Source: Celeribacter arenosi (lineage in GTDB: Bacteria; Pseudomonadota; Alphaproteobacteria; Rhodobacterales; Rhodobacteraceae). Taken from it: 64,000 bases of DNA. The translations under genes and the position numbers were made by a program. The DNA is taken from contig NZ_BAABDF010000001.1 of NCBI RefSeq assembly GCF_039539485.1, forward strand, positions 62,001 through 126,000, given 5' to 3'. The notes under the pieces are model-generated. The model saw nothing but the letters and a program-made list of their open reading frames with translations. It searched no databases and had not been told where the DNA came from. Positions 61,097 to 64,000 of the stretch are shown one piece after another (the first letter of the stretch is position 1; each line of letters opens with the position of its first letter).

Positions 61097-62128
61097 ATGG
61101 ACGATTCGAAGATCCGGAACATGGAGGAGTTCGCCTCCGTCAGTGGCATTTCGCGGCCCACGGTTTCGAAGTATTTCAACGACCCTGAAAGCGTGCGCAA
61201 ATCGACGCGGGCGCGCATCGAGGCGGCGCTCGAACAATACGATTATCGCCCCAATATTTATGCCATCAACCAGAACCGGCGATCCACGAAGAACGTCGGG
61301 ATTGTTGTGCCTTATCTGGCCGATCCGTTCTTTGCCGAGATCGCGCGCCATGTGGAAACCCATGTGATTGGCGCGGGGTTCCGGCCTATCCTGTTGAGTT
61401 CGCACGGCGATCCGGGTCAGGAGATCGGTAATCTGGACAGTTTGCGCGCGTTGCGGCCGGCGGGGGTGTTGATGGCGCCTTTGGGGCGGGCATCGGATCG
61501 CGCCATGGTGGAGGCTTTCTGTGAAGAGGTGCCCACGGTGCTGTTTGACAGCAACCTGGAGGGGGTGGGCGAGGCCTTTGTGGGGCACGATAACCGCCAA
61601 GCCACGGAAAATATTGTGAAATACCTGTGTCGCACGGGAGAGCCGCCGGTGTTTTTCGAAATGAAGACGCCCGCCAACCCGAACGCCAACCGTCGCCGGA
61701 ACGCCTATCTGGACGTGATGCGCGCGCATGGGCATGAGCCGCAGGTGATCAGTATTGATGGTGTGGGGTGGGAGTTCGAGGAAATCGGGTTTCGCGGCGC
61801 GCAAAAGGCGCTCGCGGCGCGGGAGTTTTCGACCAACACGGTGCTGTGTTCCAACGACCGTCTGGCGATCGGGTTTTTGTCGGCGGCCTATGAGACGGGA
61901 TTGCGCATCGGGGTCGGGGCGGGATGTGCGATGCGGGTGGCGGGGCATGATGACCATCCGTTTGCGCGCTTTACCTGTCCGCGGCTGACGACGATTTCGC
62001 AGGACTATACCTCGATTGCGACCAAGGCGGCGGAGACGTTGTTCGGGCTCATCGAATCGGATGCACGTGCAGCATCGCGTGAAACCACGCTTTTCGACGG
62101 AAAACTGATCCTGCGCTCTTCGGCCTGA
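61097..62128 (+). CDS. LacI-family transcriptional regulator
   Basis: A 343-residue repressor with the LacI helix-turn-helix at about residues 8-55 (MEEFASVSGISRPTVSKYFND, the hinge RIEAALEQYDYRPN). A sugar-binding periplasmic-like core follows (VGIVVPYLADPFFAEIARHVE, VLCSNDRLAIGFLSAAYETG). Start ATG after GGAGGAGGCACAG; longer in-frame starts are ignored. It precedes the polyol transporter and a perfect operator lies between them, so it should control that operon. The inducer is presumably a polyol. Confidence 0.93.
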   Translation: MDDSKIRNMEEFASVSGISRPTVSKYFNDPESVRKSTRARIEAALEQYDYRPNIYAINQNRRSTKNVGIVVPYLADPFFAEIARHVETHVIGAGFRPILLSSHGDPGQEIGNLDSLRALRPAGVLMAPLGRASDRAMVEAFCEEVPTVLFDSNLEGVGEAFVGHDNRQATENIVKYLCRTGEPPVFFEMKTPANPNANRRRNAYLDVMRAHGHEPQVISIDGVGWEFEEIGFRGAQKALAAREFSTNTVLCSNDRLAIGFLSAAYETGLRIGVGAGCAMRVAGHDDHPFARFTCPRLTTISQDYTSIATKAAETLFGLIESDARAASRETTLFDGKLILRSSA

Positions 62129-62204
62129 GGCGCGCCCCCAAATCGCTTTGGGTGTGTTGGGCGTCGGGTTTTTCGCATTCTGCGTATTTAATTCACTCCT
62201 TAAA

Positions 62205-62218
62205 TTTACGCGCGTAAA
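62205..62218. promoter_or_regulatory. LacI-type operator before the polyol transporter
   Basis: TTTACGCGCGTAAA is a perfect 14-bp palindrome with the central CG typical of LacI-family operators. It sits 73 bp upstream of the substrate-binding-protein start and 77 bp downstream of the LacI-type gene. Confidence 0.8.
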
Positions 62219-62290
62219 GTTTTTGATTGACGCATTGTCGCAGTTTTGGATAGCGTTAACCCACAACATCAAATCTCAGGGAGGAGTAGG

Positions 62291-63592
62291 ATGTCTTATC
62301 GTAACGCACTGAGTGCGGCTACAGCACTCTGCATGATCACAGCCGGTGGCGCGATGGCAGAGACCATCACCATCGCAACTGTGAACAACGGCGACATGAT
62401 CCGTATGCAGGGCTATACCGACGATTTCACCGCCAAAACCGGCCATGAAGTCGAATGGGTAACGCTCGAAGAAAACGTTCTTCGCCAGCGTGTGACCACG
62501 GACATCACCACCAAAGGTGGCCAGTTCGATATCATGACCATCGGCATGTATGAAACGCCGATCTGGGGTAAGAACGGTTGGCTCGTGCCTCTCGACAACC
62601 TCTCCGCCGAATACAACGCCGACGACATTCTGCCGGCGATGAAGGGTGGTTTGTCCGCAGATGGCGTCATGTATGCGGCACCGTTCTACGGCGAAAGCTC
62701 GATGATCATGTACCGCAAGGACCTGATGGAAGCGGCCGGCATGGAAATGCCTGATGCGCCGTCCTGGGCTTTTGTCGCAAAAGCGGCACGCGCCATGACC
62801 GACAAAGACAATGAAGTTTACGGCATCTGTCTTCGCGGTAAGGCCGGTTGGGGTGAGGGCGGTGCCTTTATCACAGCGATGTCCAACTCCTTTGGCGCCC
62901 GTTGGTTCGACGAAGAGTGGAATGCACAGTTCGACAGCCGTGAGTGGTCCGACACGCTGCACTTCTTTGTTAACATGATGAATGACGCGGGCCCTCCCGG
63001 CTATGCGACGAACGGTTTCAACGAAAACCTGTCGTTGTTCCAGCAGGGCAAATGCGGCATGTGGATCGACGCAACTGTTGCGGCATCCTTTGTGACGAAC
63101 CCCGACGACTCTGAAGTCGCTGACAAGGTTGGTTTTGCGCTGGCACCTGACAACGGTCTGGGCGTTCGCGCCAACTGGCTGTGGGCATGGGCACTGGCAA
63201 TTCCTGCCGGCACCCAGAAAGTCGAAGCGGCTACCCAGTTCATCGAGTGGGCAACATCGACCGGCTACATCGATCTCGTAGCGGCCAACGAAGGTTGGGC
63301 AAACGTTCCTCCGGGTGCGCGTACATCGCTGTACGAAAACGCAAACTACCAGGACGTGCCGTTTGCGAAGATGACGCTGGAATCGATCCTGTCGGCTGAT
63401 CCGAACAACTCGACTGTTGATCCGAGCCCCTACGTAGGTGTTCAGTTCGCAGCAATCCCCGAGTTCGCCGGTATCGCGACAGACGTGAGCCAGGAGTTCT
63501 CCGCAGTCTACGCTGGTCAGCAGACCATCGAAGAAGCGCTCGAAAAAGCGCAGGCACTGACGACTGACGCAATGGAAGCCGCAGGCTACTAA
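62291..63592 (+). CDS. smoE: Polyol ABC transporter substrate-binding protein (SmoE-like)
   Basis: The 433-residue periplasmic protein has a signal peptide (MSYRNALSAATALCMITA, then GGAMA). The mature part matches class-B extracellular sugar-binding proteins: ITIATVNNGDMIRMQGYTDDF, GQFDIMTIGMYETPIWGKNG, APFYGESSMIMYRKDLME, GKCGMWIDATVAASFV. This matches SmoE/MtlE sorbitol-mannitol binding proteins of Rhodobacter. Codon use is strongly C-ending (for example AACAACGGCGACATG), unlike neighbours, which fits high expression. Start ATG after GGGAGGAGTAGG. Confidence 0.88.
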   Translation: MSYRNALSAATALCMITAGGAMAETITIATVNNGDMIRMQGYTDDFTAKTGHEVEWVTLEENVLRQRVTTDITTKGGQFDIMTIGMYETPIWGKNGWLVPLDNLSAEYNADDILPAMKGGLSADGVMYAAPFYGESSMIMYRKDLMEAAGMEMPDAPSWAFVAKAARAMTDKDNEVYGICLRGKAGWGEGGAFITAMSNSFGARWFDEEWNAQFDSREWSDTLHFFVNMMNDAGPPGYATNGFNENLSLFQQGKCGMWIDATVAASFVTNPDDSEVADKVGFALAPDNGLGVRANWLWAWALAIPAGTQKVEAATQFIEWATSTGYIDLVAANEGWANVPPGARTSLYENANYQDVPFAKMTLESILSADPNNSTVDPSPYVGVQFAAIPEFAGIATDVSQEFSAVYAGQQTIEEALEKAQALTTDAMEAAGY

Positions 63593-63606
63593 GCGTTCTC
63601 CCTGCT

Positions 63607-63648
63607 GGTGGGCGGCTGGCCGAAAGGTCGCCCACCGGTTTCTCCATT
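63607..63648 (+). terminator. Stem-loop between smoE and smoF (partial terminator or mRNA stabiliser)
   Basis: GGTGGGCG (63607-63614) pairs with CGCCCACC (63629-63636) 15 bases after the smoE stop, followed by GGTTTCTCCATTTT. Such hairpins between binding-protein and permease genes often keep the binding protein more abundant than the permeases. Confidence 0.65.
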
Positions 63649-63700
63649 TTCGACATTCCGAACAATTCTCGCAGACAATGTAGAGACTTAGGAGCCCGAT

Positions 63701-64000
63701 ATGGCCACTCAACATTCCCGATCAGCAGCACGCATGATGATGGCTCCAGCCGTCGTTTTGCTTTTGGGCTGGATGCTCGTCCCGTTGACGATGACGGTTT
63801 ATTTCTCGTTCAAGAAATATCTGCCGCTGCGCGGGGGCGACCTCGGGTGGGTGGGATTTGAGAACTACGCCCGCTTTGTCGGTTCGAGTTCGTTCTGGCC
63901 GTCGGTCTGGACCACGCTGGCGATTGTTGGCGGTGTGCTGGTGATTACGATTTTCCTCGGCGTGTTGCTCGCCGTGCTGCTCGACCAGCCGATCTGGGGG
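63701..64000 (+). CDS. smoF: Polyol ABC transporter permease (SmoF-like), 5' part
   Basis: An ATG at 63701 opens a frame that runs off the window after exactly 100 codons, which is why it has no stop here. It starts MATQHSRSAARMMMAPAVVL and continues with a helix (LLLGWMLVPLTMTVYFSF), the soluble FKKYLPLRGGDLGWVGFENYARFVG and a second helix (TTLAIVGGVLVITIFLGVLLAVLL). The ENYARF phrase is typical of MalF-type sugar permeases. It follows smoE by 108 bp. Confidence 0.88.
   Translation, partial: MATQHSRSAARMMMAPAVVLLLGWMLVPLTMTVYFSFKKYLPLRGGDLGWVGFENYARFVGSSSFWPSVWTTLAIVGGVLVITIFLGVLLAVLLDQPIWG

Noticed and set aside
60944..62272. A 442-residue reverse ORF opposite the LacI-type gene.
   Set aside because: It is antisense to a motif-supported regulator and crosses its promoter region.

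Overview
The window reads as a chromosomal segment of a marine-type Rhodobacteraceae (Roseobacter-like alphaproteobacterium). The grounds are family-level and seen in the sequence: about 60% G+C, a PccR/propionyl-CoA carboxylase/methylmalonyl-CoA mutase locus, HdaA, a short alphaproteobacterial ProS, DUF1127, DUF3572, DUF2937 and DUF983 proteins, and a SmoEF-type polyol ABC transporter under a LacI regulator. I see no insertion sequence, prophage, CRISPR array or replication origin. One run of Ns (59850-59920) interrupts a diguanylate cyclase gene.

Layout. 1-5700: the 3' end of gatA, a lipoprotein, a peptidoglycan amidase, RNase P RNA, a DUF533/TerB-like protein, rpmG (too short to stand out among long ORFs), a GNAT enzyme, a BI-1 family membrane protein and a DUF1127 protein. 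5700-20800: regulators (LysR, XRE), a quinone-oxidoreductase-like MDR, an inositol-monophosphatase family enzyme, two purine deaminases (8-oxoguanine-type and guanine deaminase) flanking a CAP-domain protein, mgtE, 5-formyl-THF cyclo-ligase, a YmdB-like phosphoesterase, an SLC13 permease, YebC, a LysE exporter, an EamA exporter and a secreted nuclease. 20760-21730: a CoxG-like protein, tRNA-Val and two identical tRNA-Asp genes.

21780-33770 is the metabolic heart: pccR, a Bcr/CflA-type MFS pump, pccB, four small genes coupled by overlapping stop/start codons (one is RidA), a small lipoprotein, pccA, one further unknown gene, a DUF4174 protein and methylmalonyl-CoA mutase. Together these would carry propionyl-CoA to succinyl-CoA. 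TTTGC-rich sites lie upstream of both pccR and pccB, as expected for PccR control.

33800-49000: nhaA, VOC and GNAT enzymes, a TerB-DnaJ protein, an EEP-family phosphodiesterase, Ppx/GppA, HdaA, an AI-2E permease, a chemoreceptor without a periplasmic domain, proS, DUF2937, ThuA and the lipoprotein-release transporter lolC-lolD. 48920-49990 is a decayed, partly AT-rich island with a gene fragment and an orphan ORF. 49990-60200: parE, ppk2, DUF983, an EF-hand/ECF sigma/membrane protein/CpxP-like cluster, a PleD-like cyclase, DUF3572, a HAD phosphatase, and an H-NOX-like protein coupled to an HNOBA-GGDEF cyclase. The H-NOX-like protein lacks the heme-ligand histidine and two residues of the YxSxR motif. 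60194-61096 is an unusually G-rich non-coding block. 61097-64000 begins a polyol ABC transporter operon with a perfect LacI-type operator in front.

From roughly 46 kb onward the + strand is richer in G than C whatever the gene direction, which is not obvious in the first two thirds. Small uncharacterised proteins inside the pcc locus, the heme-less H-NOX/GGDEF pair and the EF-hand/sigma cluster are the best candidates for undescribed biology.
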